Source of the DNA: an uncultured Bacteroidales bacterium
GTDB lineage: Bacteria > Bacteroidota > Bacteroidia > Bacteroidales > UBA932
Reading direction: 5' to 3'
NCBI GenBank assembly: GCA_946406275.1
Contig: CAMJJZ010000004.1
Span: forward strand, 1-45,707
DNA length: 45,707 bases
Under the pieces are notes generated by a model, which was not told the origin of the DNA, searched no databases, and worked only from the letters and a program-made list of their open reading frames with translations. The position numbers and the translations under genes were made by a program. How positions within the stretch are numbered: the stretch's first letter is position 1; the number at the start of each line of letters is the position of its first letter. This document shows, in pieces, positions 1 through 8,270 of this stretch.

Positions 1-771
1 GACGTCCTTGAAGCGGAAAGCATCGCTGTCAGCTTCGGAGGCAGCGGCTGTTTCTTCCGCGTCGCTTCGCGACCCTGTACGGGCAAATGCTCCAGAAACA
101 GCCGCTGCCCTCGAAGCCGCATCCGCTTTGGCGTCTATGGCCACAAAAACGCCCCACAGGATGAGCCCAAGGGCCATGAGCCCCATGCCGACCATGGAGG
201 GACGGGCGGTTTCTGCCAAAGAATACACGTGGCCGTCAAGCTGCTGCACAAGGCGGGGGCTGAGCACCAGGGCGAAGGCGGTGCCAAGGCGGGCGATGGC
301 AAGCTGAAGGCCCATGGCAAGGGCCATGGGGCCGCCGCGGAACCATTTGGCAATGCTCCGCGTCACGGCAGTGCCTGCAATCTCGGATCCCAGACCAAAG
401 AGCATCACACCCACATAGGCCACAGTAAGGGCCGATGACCCGCCACGCAGAAGTGCAACGGTCACAAGGCCGGCGCCAAGCACCATCATGCCCACAAACA
501 GGGAGCCGCTCACGCGGACGCCCCACTTGTCCAGCAGTATGCCGCCTATCACCAGGCCGCCGAACACGCACAGCACGCTATAGCCGCTGGCATACAGTCC
601 ATAACCGGCAGAATCCCACCCCAGAGCCGTAAGTGACGGGTTCTCAAAGAGGTAAGATATGCTGGAGAACATGTCGTCAAAGTAGTACGATGCGAACATC
701 GGCACTACTAAACAAGCAAGCGCGGCCCACGGGAGCCACGCATGCTTTTTCATAGCGGTATTTGCTACCAT
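1..771 (-). CDS. MFS transporter, partial (C-terminal half beyond window)
   Basis: The minus frame is open from an ATG at 771 to the window edge, giving 257 residues of an N-terminal MFS half with about six hydrophobic segments. The loop 2-3 motif reads GILLDKWGVRVSGS, and a second conserved stretch (residues about 125-160, with AKWFRGGPMALAMG) is typical of the family. It is a clear paralogue of the next gene upstream, whose stop codon lies only 2 bases before this start, so the two are probably translationally coupled. An alternative start is the ATG at 753. After the sixth membrane segment the cytoplasmic loop carries an Ala/Ser-rich stretch encoded by a long inverted repeat (32-117) that the paralogue lacks. 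The substrate cannot be told from sequence. The assignment to MFS is firm; the missing half prevents further classification. Confidence 0.85.
   Translation of the reverse strand, partial: MVANTAMKKHAWLPWAALACLVVPMFASYYFDDMFSSISYLFENPSLTALGWDSAGYGLYASGYSVLCVFGGLVIGGILLDKWGVRVSGSLFVGMMVLGAGLVTVALLRGGSSALTVAYVGVMLFGLGSEIAGTAVTRSIAKWFRGGPMALAMGLQLAIARLGTAFALVLSPRLVQQLDGHVYSLAETARPSMVGMGLMALGLILWGVFVAIDAKADAASRAAAVSGAFARTGSRSDAEETAAASEADSDAFRFKDV
32..117. repeat. Inverted repeat inside the MFS coding sequence
   Basis: Two 24-base arms at 32-55 and 94-117 are complementary at 22 positions. The 38-base interior contains a second small hairpin at 61-73 (GTCGC-TTC-GCGAC). The whole unit keeps the transporter frame open and encodes an Ala/Ser/Glu-rich stretch in the central cytoplasmic loop. 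It looks like a palindromic element inserted in frame; that it is mobile is inference. Confidence 0.7.
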
Positions 772-773
772 TA

Positions 774-2399
774 TCAGTCTTCTTTAATGTTGGGGAGTTC
801 AAGGCCCAGGCCTTTCTTGCGGTCTACCACTTTGAGCACCAAGCCAAGGATAAGTGCGGCCACGCCAAGGCAGGCAAGCATCACAAGAGGGGCGGTGTAG
901 TTGAACTGGGTAGGATCAGTTACGCCGGGGTTGGTCTTGTCCAGAACCTTGCCGATGAGAAGAGGGAAGAGCCACAGGCCGATATTCTGGATCCAGAAAA
1001 TGAGCGCGTATGCACTGCCGATCACCTTTGCATCCACCAGCTTGGGAACTGAAGGCCACAGCGATGCAGGAACCAGCGAGAAGCTTGCACCCAGCACCAG
1101 GATAGTCACGTATGCGACGATGGCTCCGCCGATGGCATTGCCCTTGAATGCAGGCAGCACGAACGCGAAGGTAAGGTGGCATGCAATGAGCAGGATTGCA
1201 CCCAGCACAAGCATGGAAGCGCCTTTACCCTTCCTGTCCAGATAATTGCCCAGGATGGGGGTGATGAGGACGGCCAGCAGCGGGAACACCGCAAAGATGG
1301 ACTCCGCACTCTGGCGCATGTAACCCATATAGCAGTAAGCAATCAGGGCCACGATGGAAATAGCCAGGAAAATATACTGGCGGGACTTCACCTTCTGGAA
1401 GTTGCTGATGAATCCGGCGGCGGCCACAACCAGCATTATCACATACTGGACGATGGTTACGCTGGACCCGGCCCAGAAGGAGTCTGCGGCAGGCGCAGTG
1501 AGCGTAAGGTTGCACTGGAGCATGTTCACTGCATACTTCTGGAACGGGAAAATGGCGCTGTAGTAAAGCACGCACAGAAGGGCCACAATCCAGAAACCGC
1601 CGTCGGAAAGGATCTTGCCGATGTCCGATACCTTGAAGGGATCGTCCTTCTCCTCTGCCTCTCCGGTCTGGGCGTCCAGCTTCTTGTCCATGAAGAAGTA
1701 GACGATGCACATGATGAGGGCGATGCACATGAGGACTACGCCGAAGGCAACGCTGCGGGACACCTCAACGTGACCGCCAAGCTTTGCGAAATAGGGGCTG
1801 AAAATCATGCAGGTGGCGACGCCAAGGCGGGCAAGGGCCATCTCGGAACCCATTGCAAGGGCCATTTCCCTGCCCTTGAACCACTTGACGATACCGCGGC
1901 TCACAGTGATGCCGGCCATCTCACAGCCGCATCCGAAGATCATGAAGCCGCAGGCGGCGAATTTTGCCGATGCGGGCATGCCCCGGTAGAACGGAGACAC
2001 TCCAAGTTCGTCGAACAGCGGTATATAATTGAGGTTGTTTGTGAACCATGCCTCAAGGCTGCTTCCCATGAAAGCAGGACTAACGGCATACCATTTAATA
2101 ACGGCACCCACCAGCATCACGCTTGCGGAAAGGACAGCCGTGAAGCGCACTCCCATCTTGTCCAGGATGATACCTGCAAAGATGAGGAAGAACACAAACA
2201 CGTTCAGGAACACTTCCGAGCCCTGCATTGTTCCGAATGCCGTGGAATCCCAGCCGCGGGTCTCCTGCATCAGGTCCTTGATGGGGGACAGGATGTCCAT
2301 GAATATGTAGGAACAGAACATGGCCAGGGCAAGCAGCAGAAGTGCCGTCCAGCGCATTGCAGCCGAGTCACGAAGGGTTTTCTTAACAGTATCTGACAT
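774..2399 (-). CDS. MFS transporter
   Basis: This is a complete 541-residue major facilitator superfamily permease of the inner membrane with about 12 hydrophobic segments. The loop 2-3 signature is seen as GIILDKMGVRFTAV (about residues 77-90), and a conserved stretch with VKWFKGREMALAMG follows near residue 170. The central loop (about residues 230-255) is acidic and ends in DDPFKVSDIGK, which aligns with the end of the loop of the downstream paralogue. The length is longer than a minimal MFS protein (about 400) mainly because of extended loops. It is first in a two-gene run with the partial MFS gene, 2 bases apart. Nothing nearby identifies the substrate; MFSD1-like peptide carriers and organic-anion carriers are both possible. 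Confidence 0.88.
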   Translation of the reverse strand: MSDTVKKTLRDSAAMRWTALLLLALAMFCSYIFMDILSPIKDLMQETRGWDSTAFGTMQGSEVFLNVFVFFLIFAGIILDKMGVRFTAVLSASVMLVGAVIKWYAVSPAFMGSSLEAWFTNNLNYIPLFDELGVSPFYRGMPASAKFAACGFMIFGCGCEMAGITVSRGIVKWFKGREMALAMGSEMALARLGVATCMIFSPYFAKLGGHVEVSRSVAFGVVLMCIALIMCIVYFFMDKKLDAQTGEAEEKDDPFKVSDIGKILSDGGFWIVALLCVLYYSAIFPFQKYAVNMLQCNLTLTAPAADSFWAGSSVTIVQYVIMLVVAAAGFISNFQKVKSRQYIFLAISIVALIAYCYMGYMRQSAESIFAVFPLLAVLITPILGNYLDRKGKGASMLVLGAILLIACHLTFAFVLPAFKGNAIGGAIVAYVTILVLGASFSLVPASLWPSVPKLVDAKVIGSAYALIFWIQNIGLWLFPLLIGKVLDKTNPGVTDPTQFNYTAPLVMLACLGVAALILGLVLKVVDRKKGLGLELPNIKED

Positions 2400-2447
2400 T
2401 TTTCAATAAGTATTGAGCTGCTAAGTTAATAATAAATTTTAATATTA

Positions 2448-4073
2448 CTATTTCATATAACTGTACCTGTAGTCCGTAGGGCTCACAAGGGTTTCCTTGA
2501 TTACGCGAGGGATGATCCAGCGGATGAGGTTGAACTCGCCGCCGGCTTTGTCGTTGGTGCCGGAGGCGCGGGCGCCGCCGAAGGGCTGCATGCCCACGAC
2601 GGCTCCGGTGGGCTTGTCGTTGATGTAGAAGTTGCCGGCGGCATAACGCAGGCCGCAGGTAATCTTCTCAACGGCAAGGCGGTCACGGCCGAACACCGCG
2701 CCGGTGAGGCCGTACGGCGAGGTTTCGTCGCAGAGTTTCACGGTCTCATCGACCTTGTCATCGTCATAAGGATAAACGGTGAGGACAGGGCCGAAGATCT
2801 CTTCTTCCATGCTCTTGAAGTGAGGATCCGTGGTCTCAATGATGGTAGGTTCCACGAAGTAACCGACGCTCTTGTCCCTCTTGCCGCCCATCACAATCTT
2901 GGCGTCCGGGGACTGCTCTGCATAGGAGATATATCCGTCGATGTTGTTCCACGAGGCTTCGTCGATGACGGCGTTGATGAAGTTGGAGTGGTCCATGACA
3001 TCGCCCATCTTGACCTCGCTGGCGTACTGCTTCATGATGCCCAGGACTTCCGGCCACAGGCTCTTGGGAACGTACATGCGGGAAGCGGCGGAGCACTTCT
3101 GGCCCTGGAACTCATATGCACCGCAGAAGGCGGCGGTGGCAACGGCCTTGACATCGGCAGAAGGATGCACGAAGATGAAGTCCTTACCGCCGGTTTCACC
3201 CACCAGACGGGGATAGCTCACGTACTTGCCGAGGTTCTCGCCTGCCTGCCTCCAGAGGCTGTTGAAGGTGCCGGTGGAGCCTGTGAAATGGATGCCGCTG
3301 AACCACTTGGACTCAGTTGCAATCTTGCCGATGAGGGCTCCGCTGCCGGGCAGGAAGTTGATGACGCCGTCCGGAAGACCGGCCTCCTTGTAAAGCTGCA
3401 TCAGGTAATAGTTGGACAGCGTGGAAGTGGTTGAAGGCTTCCACAGGGCAACGTTACCCATAAGGACCGGAGTCATGCAGAGGTTGGAGGCGATGGATGT
3501 GAAGTTGAACGGTGTGACTGCCAGCACGAAGCCTTCCAAAGGACGGAACTCCGTATTGTTGATGTTGCCGGCGCCGTTCTTGGGCTGCATGTTATAGATC
3601 TTGGAGGCGTAGTGCACGTTGTAGCGGAAGAAGTCTATGGTCTCGCAGGCGGAGTCTATCTCTGCCTGGTAGATGTTCTTGCTCTGGCCCAGCATGCAGG
3701 CGGCGTTCATTATGGGACGATATTTGGTTGCCAGCAGCTCCGCCATCTTCATCACGATTGCGGCGCGGGTGGTCCAGGGGGTCTGGCTCCATACCTTGTG
3801 GGCCTCCATGGCTGCGTCGATGGCCATCCGGACCTCTTTCTCCCCTACCTTGTGGAAGGTTGCCAGCACGTGGCCGTGCTCATGGGGGCACACAACCTTG
3901 CCGGTGTTCCCAGTGCGGATTTCCTTTCCGCCTATGATGATGGGAATGTCCAGCACGGTGTTGTACTGACGTTTGAGTTCAGCGTCCAGGGCGATGCGCT
4001 CCGGAGAGCCTTCCAGATAGGATTTCACCGGCTCATTGGCGGGCACGGGGAAATTGACGATAGCATTGTTCAT
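2448..4073 (-). CDS. pruA: L-glutamate gamma-semialdehyde (P5C) dehydrogenase
   Basis: The enzyme oxidises glutamate-5-semialdehyde, in equilibrium with 1-pyrroline-5-carboxylate, to glutamate with NAD+, the second step of proline breakdown, in the cytoplasm. The 541-residue length matches the stand-alone class 1 P5C dehydrogenases (mitochondrial ALDH4A1 type) rather than bifunctional PutA. The aldehyde dehydrogenase catalytic pair is visible: E293 in VGETGGKDF and C327 in FQGQKCSAASR, at the expected 34-residue spacing. The C-terminal part has the class-typical stretch FGGARASGTNDKAGG. No proline dehydrogenase lies in the window. It is a monocistronic-looking gene, divergent from the prenyl synthase, with a Bacteroidetes -7 box TAACTTTG at 4117-4124 and a leader of about 40 bases. 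Confidence 0.95.
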   Translation of the reverse strand: MNNAIVNFPVPANEPVKSYLEGSPERIALDAELKRQYNTVLDIPIIIGGKEIRTGNTGKVVCPHEHGHVLATFHKVGEKEVRMAIDAAMEAHKVWSQTPWTTRAAIVMKMAELLATKYRPIMNAACMLGQSKNIYQAEIDSACETIDFFRYNVHYASKIYNMQPKNGAGNINNTEFRPLEGFVLAVTPFNFTSIASNLCMTPVLMGNVALWKPSTTSTLSNYYLMQLYKEAGLPDGVINFLPGSGALIGKIATESKWFSGIHFTGSTGTFNSLWRQAGENLGKYVSYPRLVGETGGKDFIFVHPSADVKAVATAAFCGAYEFQGQKCSAASRMYVPKSLWPEVLGIMKQYASEVKMGDVMDHSNFINAVIDEASWNNIDGYISYAEQSPDAKIVMGGKRDKSVGYFVEPTIIETTDPHFKSMEEEIFGPVLTVYPYDDDKVDETVKLCDETSPYGLTGAVFGRDRLAVEKITCGLRYAAGNFYINDKPTGAVVGMQPFGGARASGTNDKAGGEFNLIRWIIPRVIKETLVSPTDYRYSYMK

Positions 4074-4116
4074 AGATATAGTGTTAGTTATTATGTGTTT
4101 TTCATCGTGTGGGTTT

Positions 4117-4124
4117 CAAAGTTA
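4117..4124 (-). promoter_or_regulatory. Probable pruA promoter (-7 box)
   Basis: TAACTTTG on the minus strand matches the Bacteroidetes -7 consensus TAnnTTTG, about 43 bases before the pruA ATG. No good -33 TTTG is seen at the usual 19-21 base spacing, so the call rests on one box and its location. Confidence 0.55.
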
Positions 4125-4158
4125 ACAAAAAAACGCGTGATAACCTATATTTTTTGAC

Positions 4159-4166
4159 TACCTTTG
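4159..4166 (+). promoter_or_regulatory. Probable prenyl synthase promoter (-7 box)
   Basis: TACCTTTG matches TAnnTTTG and ends 15 bases before the ATG at 4182. An in-frame TTG at 4164 lies inside the box and would precede transcription start, which decides for the ATG. Confidence 0.55.
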
Positions 4167-4181
4167 CGAAAACTCTTAAAG

Positions 4182-5156
4182 ATGATATCAGACGCCATCA
4201 TAGATTCCGCTGTAAAAGAGCTATTTGACGGAATCAAATTCCAGGACCAGCCCGCCGGCCTGTACGATCCCCTGCGCTACATGATAGCAATAGGCGGCAA
4301 GCGCATCCGTCCCCGCCTGTGCCTCACCACTTACGGCATTTTTGCCGATGAGTTCGGCCCGCATATCCTGGAGCCCGCCGCCGGCCTGGAGGTATTCCAC
4401 ACATTCACCCTCATCCACGACGACATCATGGACCGCAGCCCCCTTAGGCGCGGCAACCCCACCGTCTGGAAAAAGTGGAACGAGGACACCGCCATCCTCA
4501 GCGGCGACGTCATGTTCATCGACTCATACAGACGCATGTCCATGGCCCCCTACGCCATACTCCCCCAGGCGCTGGAACTCTTCTCCAAGACAGCATCGGA
4601 GGTATGCGACGGCCAGCAGCTGGACATGGACTTCGAGAAGCGTGACAGCGTTTCAATGGACGAGTACATGCAGATGATAGGCCTCAAAACCGGCGTCCTC
4701 ATTGCCTGCGCCGCCCAGCTTGGCGCCATGATAGGCGGGGCCGATAAAAAGAGCCAGCAGTGCCTGTACCACTACGGCTACCACCTTGGCCTTGCCTTCC
4801 AGGTGGCGGACGATTACCTCGACGCCTACGGAGACCAGAAGGTCTTTGGCAAACCCATCGGCGGAGATATCCTCAACTGCAAGAAGTCCTGGCTCACCGT
4901 AAAGGCACTTGAAAACGGCGCTACGGATATAATAGAGGCACTCAACGCACCCGCAGAGACGGAGAAAGAAAAGGCCGCAAAGATAGAGCGCGTTATGAAG
5001 ATATATGAGTCCGCAAATGTTGCCGCCGAGGCAAAGAAAACCATTGCGGAACTGAGCTCCCGCGCCATCTTCAAAGGCATAGGCGCCACAACTGATCCCG
5101 AAGGCCAGGAGGTCCTGAAGCGTTTTGCAGACTCCCTTGTAGGCCGTACCGTATAA
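4182..5156 (+). CDS. Polyprenyl diphosphate synthase (FPP/GGPP type)
   Basis: This trans-prenyltransferase condenses isopentenyl diphosphate with allylic diphosphates in the isoprenoid pathway, in the cytoplasm. It has 324 residues. The first aspartate-rich motif is D80-D-I-M-D84 followed by RSPLRRG, and the second is D210-D-Y-L-D214, both complete for Mg2+ and diphosphate binding. The substrate-binding GGKRIRPRL is near residue 46. The fifth residue before the first motif is Phe, which in characterised synthases limits the product to about C15-C20; the product length here is inference. The start at 4182 is preferred over a TTG at 4164 that lies in the promoter box. Its stop overlaps the next start by one base (TAATG), so it is coupled to the U32 peptidase gene. 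Confidence 0.9.
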   Translation: MISDAIIDSAVKELFDGIKFQDQPAGLYDPLRYMIAIGGKRIRPRLCLTTYGIFADEFGPHILEPAAGLEVFHTFTLIHDDIMDRSPLRRGNPTVWKKWNEDTAILSGDVMFIDSYRRMSMAPYAILPQALELFSKTASEVCDGQQLDMDFEKRDSVSMDEYMQMIGLKTGVLIACAAQLGAMIGGADKKSQQCLYHYGYHLGLAFQVADDYLDAYGDQKVFGKPIGGDILNCKKSWLTVKALENGATDIIEALNAPAETEKEKAAKIERVMKIYESANVAAEAKKTIAELSSRAIFKGIGATTDPEGQEVLKRFADSLVGRTV

Positions 5157-6448
5157 TGGACAGGAAAGAACTTGAAATAATGGCCCCGGCCGGCAGTTTC
5201 GACTGCCTGCTTGCCGCAATCCAGGGAGGAGCGGATTCCGTCTACTTTGGAATAGGCCACCTCAACATGCGGTCCCATTCCGCCAACAACTTTGCACGCG
5301 AAGACCTCCCGGAGATAATCCGCATATGCCGCGCATACGGCGTAAAGGCGTACATGACGCTGAACATCACTCTGTACGCAGAGGACCTACAGGCTGCCTA
5401 CGACACCCTTGACGCCGCCAAAGCGGCGGGGGTGGACGCCATAATAGCCACAGACATGGCGGCAATTCTCTATTGCCGCAAGATAGGCCTTGAGGTGCAC
5501 ATCTCCACGCAGCTAAGCATATCCAATATAGAAGCCCTGCGCTTCTACGCCCAGTTTGCCGATGTGGTTGTCCTGGCCCGGGAACTCAACTTGTTCCAGG
5601 TTAAAGAAATCCATGAAACCATACTCCGTGAGAACATCACCGGCCCCGCCGGCAAGCCCGTGCGCATAGAGATGTTCGCCCACGGAGCGTTCTGCATGGC
5701 CGTTTCCGGCAAATGCTACCTGTCGCTTGCCGCCTGGGGCGCATCCGCCAACAGGGGCGCCTGCCTGCAGGTGTGCCGCCGCGGATACCTGGTTACGGAC
5801 TACGAGACCGGCAATGAAATCCACATAGACAACAAATACCTCATGTCCCCCAAGGACCTCTGCACCATAGAATTCATGGACAAGTTCGTTGAGGCGGGCG
5901 TGAAGGTGTTCAAAATTGAGGGCCGCGCCCGCAGCGCTGAATACGTGCGCCGTGCCGTAGAGTGCTACCGCGCCGCCGCAGACGCCGTGGCAGACGGCAC
6001 CTACAACCAGGAAAAGGCTCTGGAGTGGAAAAGCAAGCTTGCCGAGGTCTTCAACCGCGGCTTCTGGGACGGCTACTACCTTGGTGCAAAGATGGGAGAA
6101 TGGAGCTCCATTTACGGCTCCCAGGCCACCAAGCGCAAGGTTTTCGTGGGAAAATGCACCAACTGGTTCAGCCGCCTTGGCGTAGCAGAAATAGAAGTCC
6201 AGGCCACGGAGCTCCGCAAGGGTGACGAACTCATGTTCATAGGCAATTCAACAGGAATAGTTCAAATCACCGTGGACGATCTCCGCGTGGATTATGAACC
6301 CGCCGACATGTGCCCCCAGGGCAAACGCTGCTCAGTGGCAGTACCCCTTGACACCATGCCCGTAGACCTTGCCAACCAAAGCCCGGACATGACCCCCGGC
6401 GAGCGCTTCCACCCCCGCCGCGGCGACAAAGTCTACATCTGGCGCTAG
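5156..6448 (+). CDS. U32 family peptidase / tRNA hydroxylation protein (TrhP-like)
   Basis: A 430-residue protein of the U32 family. The family signature is present around residues 176-194 as EMFAHGAFCMAVSGKCYLS, with two of the conserved cysteines; further Cys residues follow in RGACLQVCRRGY. The N-terminal part (EIMAPAGSFDCLLAAIQGGAD) forms the TIM-barrel-like start typical of the family. Characterised bacterial members of this length (YegQ/TrhP) act in forming 5-hydroxyuridine at the tRNA wobble position and probably bind an Fe-S cluster rather than cleave peptides; older work called the family collagenases. Which role applies here is inferred from length and signature. Its start overlaps the prenyl synthase stop, and its TAG overlaps the stop of the convergent Gate-domain gene within the same CTAG. 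Confidence 0.88.
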   Translation: MDRKELEIMAPAGSFDCLLAAIQGGADSVYFGIGHLNMRSHSANNFAREDLPEIIRICRAYGVKAYMTLNITLYAEDLQAAYDTLDAAKAAGVDAIIATDMAAILYCRKIGLEVHISTQLSISNIEALRFYAQFADVVVLARELNLFQVKEIHETILRENITGPAGKPVRIEMFAHGAFCMAVSGKCYLSLAAWGASANRGACLQVCRRGYLVTDYETGNEIHIDNKYLMSPKDLCTIEFMDKFVEAGVKVFKIEGRARSAEYVRRAVECYRAAADAVADGTYNQEKALEWKSKLAEVFNRGFWDGYYLGAKMGEWSSIYGSQATKRKVFVGKCTNWFSRLGVAEIEVQATELRKGDELMFIGNSTGIVQITVDDLRVDYEPADMCPQGKRCSVAVPLDTMPVDLANQSPDMTPGERFHPRRGDKVYIWR

Positions 6449-7584
6449 ATTAAAGAAACTAATAGATACAGGAAATGCGCTATGATACCGGCGCAGAGAC
6501 CCGCTATGGCATGTGAGCCAAGGGCCTTGGAGATAACCTTGCGGTAACCCATGGAATCCAGCATGGCGGTGTGGGTGGAGAGGAAACCGCTCCAGCACAT
6601 GCCTATGGCGGTGAACACTGCAATGGCGTTTCCGTCAAGGATGCCAGCAGCATTGAACGTAGGGAGAAGACCAAGGGCTGCACCCACGGCACCAAGGGCG
6701 GTCATGGGGAAGGCGATTAGTTCCATGCTCTTGAATCCGAACAGCCACTCGAACACCCAGTGAATCTTCTGTGCCAGCCAAGGAAGGACAGGAACACCCT
6801 GTGAGGCACTGCCGTCGTACACTCCGTCCGGACCCGCGCCGAAAGTGAGCATGATCACGGCCGTAGTGATTATGAGAACGCCGGGGATGATCTGAAGACC
6901 AAGTTCCACACCGTTCTTTCCGCCATCCAGGAGGGCGTTCAGGAAGCGCATGAAGATGCTCTTGTCGCTTTCCTCTTCCGGAGCCTTTTCCGTGGGCTCT
7001 TCCTTGACTTCGTTAAGCACTGGCGAATCCAGTTCAGGATATGCCTTGAGGCACTTTTTCTGCATCAGACGGGTAGAGATGATTGATCCGCAGAAAGCGC
7101 CGAACAGACCAACTATTGCACCCTTCACGTGCAGATAACCAACCATGGTGATCATTACCACGAATCCCATTCCGAATGCCGTTCCAAAGTTGCAGAGGGA
7201 GATGAGCTGATACTTCTTGAAATAGGATGCGAACTTCTTGTCCTTTGAGAGCGAAATCACCGCCGGGTTGTCCGACAGGAAAGTGAGCACGGCACCCAGT
7301 GCGGCAACGCCGGGAAGGTTGTACAGCGGCTTCATGAGCGGCTTGAGCAGCTTTCCCAGGATGGTGACCACGCCGAACTCGCTCATGAGTTTGGACAGCG
7401 CACCGGTAAGGACCGTGATGCCCATGAGGTAGAACACGGTGTTAAGGAGAAGGTCGTGAGCCGTGTTCATAATGGTTTTCACCATGTTGGCGCCGCCCAT
7501 GCGGGAGCCCAGCAGGGAGAATACCAGGACTAAGGATGCCAGTAGAATGATGCCCTCGTAAGTTGAGCGCGAATGCTTTCTCAT
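6445..7584 (-). CDS. Nucleoside-recognition (Gate) domain membrane protein
   Basis: A 379-residue polytopic inner-membrane protein with two Gate-type halves, residues about 40-170 and 220-375, separated by an acidic cytoplasmic linker rich in Glu and Pro (about 180-205). The first half contains the conserved stretch LTFLSDNPAVISLSKD. The family includes SpmA/SpmB-like proteins and the pore part of concentrative nucleoside transporters, but the substrate of this branch is not established. The ATG at 7584 is used; a GTG at 7608 in the same frame lies at the end of the promoter box TATCTTTG (7608-7615) and cannot be in the transcript. The gene is 35 bases after recO but seems to have its own promoter. 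Confidence 0.8.
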   Translation of the reverse strand: MRKHSRSTYEGIILLASLVLVFSLLGSRMGGANMVKTIMNTAHDLLLNTVFYLMGITVLTGALSKLMSEFGVVTILGKLLKPLMKPLYNLPGVAALGAVLTFLSDNPAVISLSKDKKFASYFKKYQLISLCNFGTAFGMGFVVMITMVGYLHVKGAIVGLFGAFCGSIISTRLMQKKCLKAYPELDSPVLNEVKEEPTEKAPEEESDKSIFMRFLNALLDGGKNGVELGLQIIPGVLIITTAVIMLTFGAGPDGVYDGSASQGVPVLPWLAQKIHWVFEWLFGFKSMELIAFPMTALGAVGAALGLLPTFNAAGILDGNAIAVFTAIGMCWSGFLSTHTAMLDSMGYRKVISKALGSHAIAGLCAGIIAHFLYLLVSLI

Positions 7585-7607
7585 TTTTGGTTGGTTATTA
7601 GCGGGCA

Positions 7608-7615
7608 CAAAGATA
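7608..7615 (-). promoter_or_regulatory. Probable promoter of the Gate-domain gene (-7 box)
   Basis: TATCTTTG on the minus strand, in the short gap after recO, 23 bases before the ATG at 7584. A match to TAnnTTTG; no clear -33 element at the expected spacing, which falls inside the end of recO. Confidence 0.5.
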
Positions 7616-7619
7616 CACT

Positions 7620-8270
7620 TTATTTGTATAATTCCCTCAGGACTGCAAGGGATTTTACGCGTATGGGCTGCTCGGTGTGGAATTCCAGATAACGCACCAG
7701 GCTCTCCGCAAGGGCGTTGCGGACGGACCCGTTAAGCGGCAGCAGCATGCTCTCTCCAAAATCGGCGGAAAGGAACTGCTTGAGAGCCAGGGCATTCTCC
7801 TCTGCAAAAGGCGCCAGGTCTTCCCACGACGGCCTGAATCCCAGCGCTCCCGCCAGTTCCAGCAGCCACCTTATATGGAAGTTTGCGAAATCCCCTTCCA
7901 GGGCATTCAGCGTGAGGATACTGCCTACGCACCACTCGTACAGCCCGTCTTCCAGCACCCCCTCCTGAAGCGTCCGGAACAGGACCTCGGAGAGGAACAG
8001 CGTCATGGTATTCTTGTGGATGTTCCCGCGTATGCCCTCCAGCGAGTCCCGGGCCGATATTCCCTTCAGGCTCCACAGCTCGCTCTTGGGGTTTTCCACC
8101 ACATCGGCCTCCAGGATATTCAGGGGTAGGAACAGTGAGGCCGATGCCTTCTTCCCGGGCCTTACGATGAAGCCGCGCCGTCCCAACTCACGGGAAAGCG
8201 TATGCACCACCAGGCCGGTGTCTCCCACCTTGGTGGTACCAAGCACTATGAGCTCAATGCTCCCGTTCAT
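7620..8270 (-). CDS. recO: DNA repair protein RecO
   Basis: RecO helps load RecA on SSB-coated single strands and anneals DNA in the RecFOR recombination-repair pathway. This 216-residue protein begins with the usual OB-fold strand pattern (about residues 1-75, LIVLGTTKVGDTGLVVHTLS) followed by a helical domain with HIRWLLELAGALGFRPSW near residue 130. The four-cysteine zinc motif of many RecO proteins is not present, as is common in Bacteroidetes. It overlaps the end of rdgB by 17 bases, so the two are cotranscribed and probably translationally coupled. Sequence conservation in this family is low, so the call rests on the pattern and on length. Confidence 0.85.
   Translation of the reverse strand: MNGSIELIVLGTTKVGDTGLVVHTLSRELGRRGFIVRPGKKASASLFLPLNILEADVVENPKSELWSLKGISARDSLEGIRGNIHKNTMTLFLSEVLFRTLQEGVLEDGLYEWCVGSILTLNALEGDFANFHIRWLLELAGALGFRPSWEDLAPFAEENALALKQFLSADFGESMLLPLNGSVRNALAESLVRYLEFHTEQPIRVKSLAVLRELYK

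Noticed and set aside
4164..4181. TTG start for the prenyl synthase
   Set aside because: It lies inside the -7 box TACCTTTG, upstream of any transcript start; the ATG at 4182 gives the normal family N-terminus.
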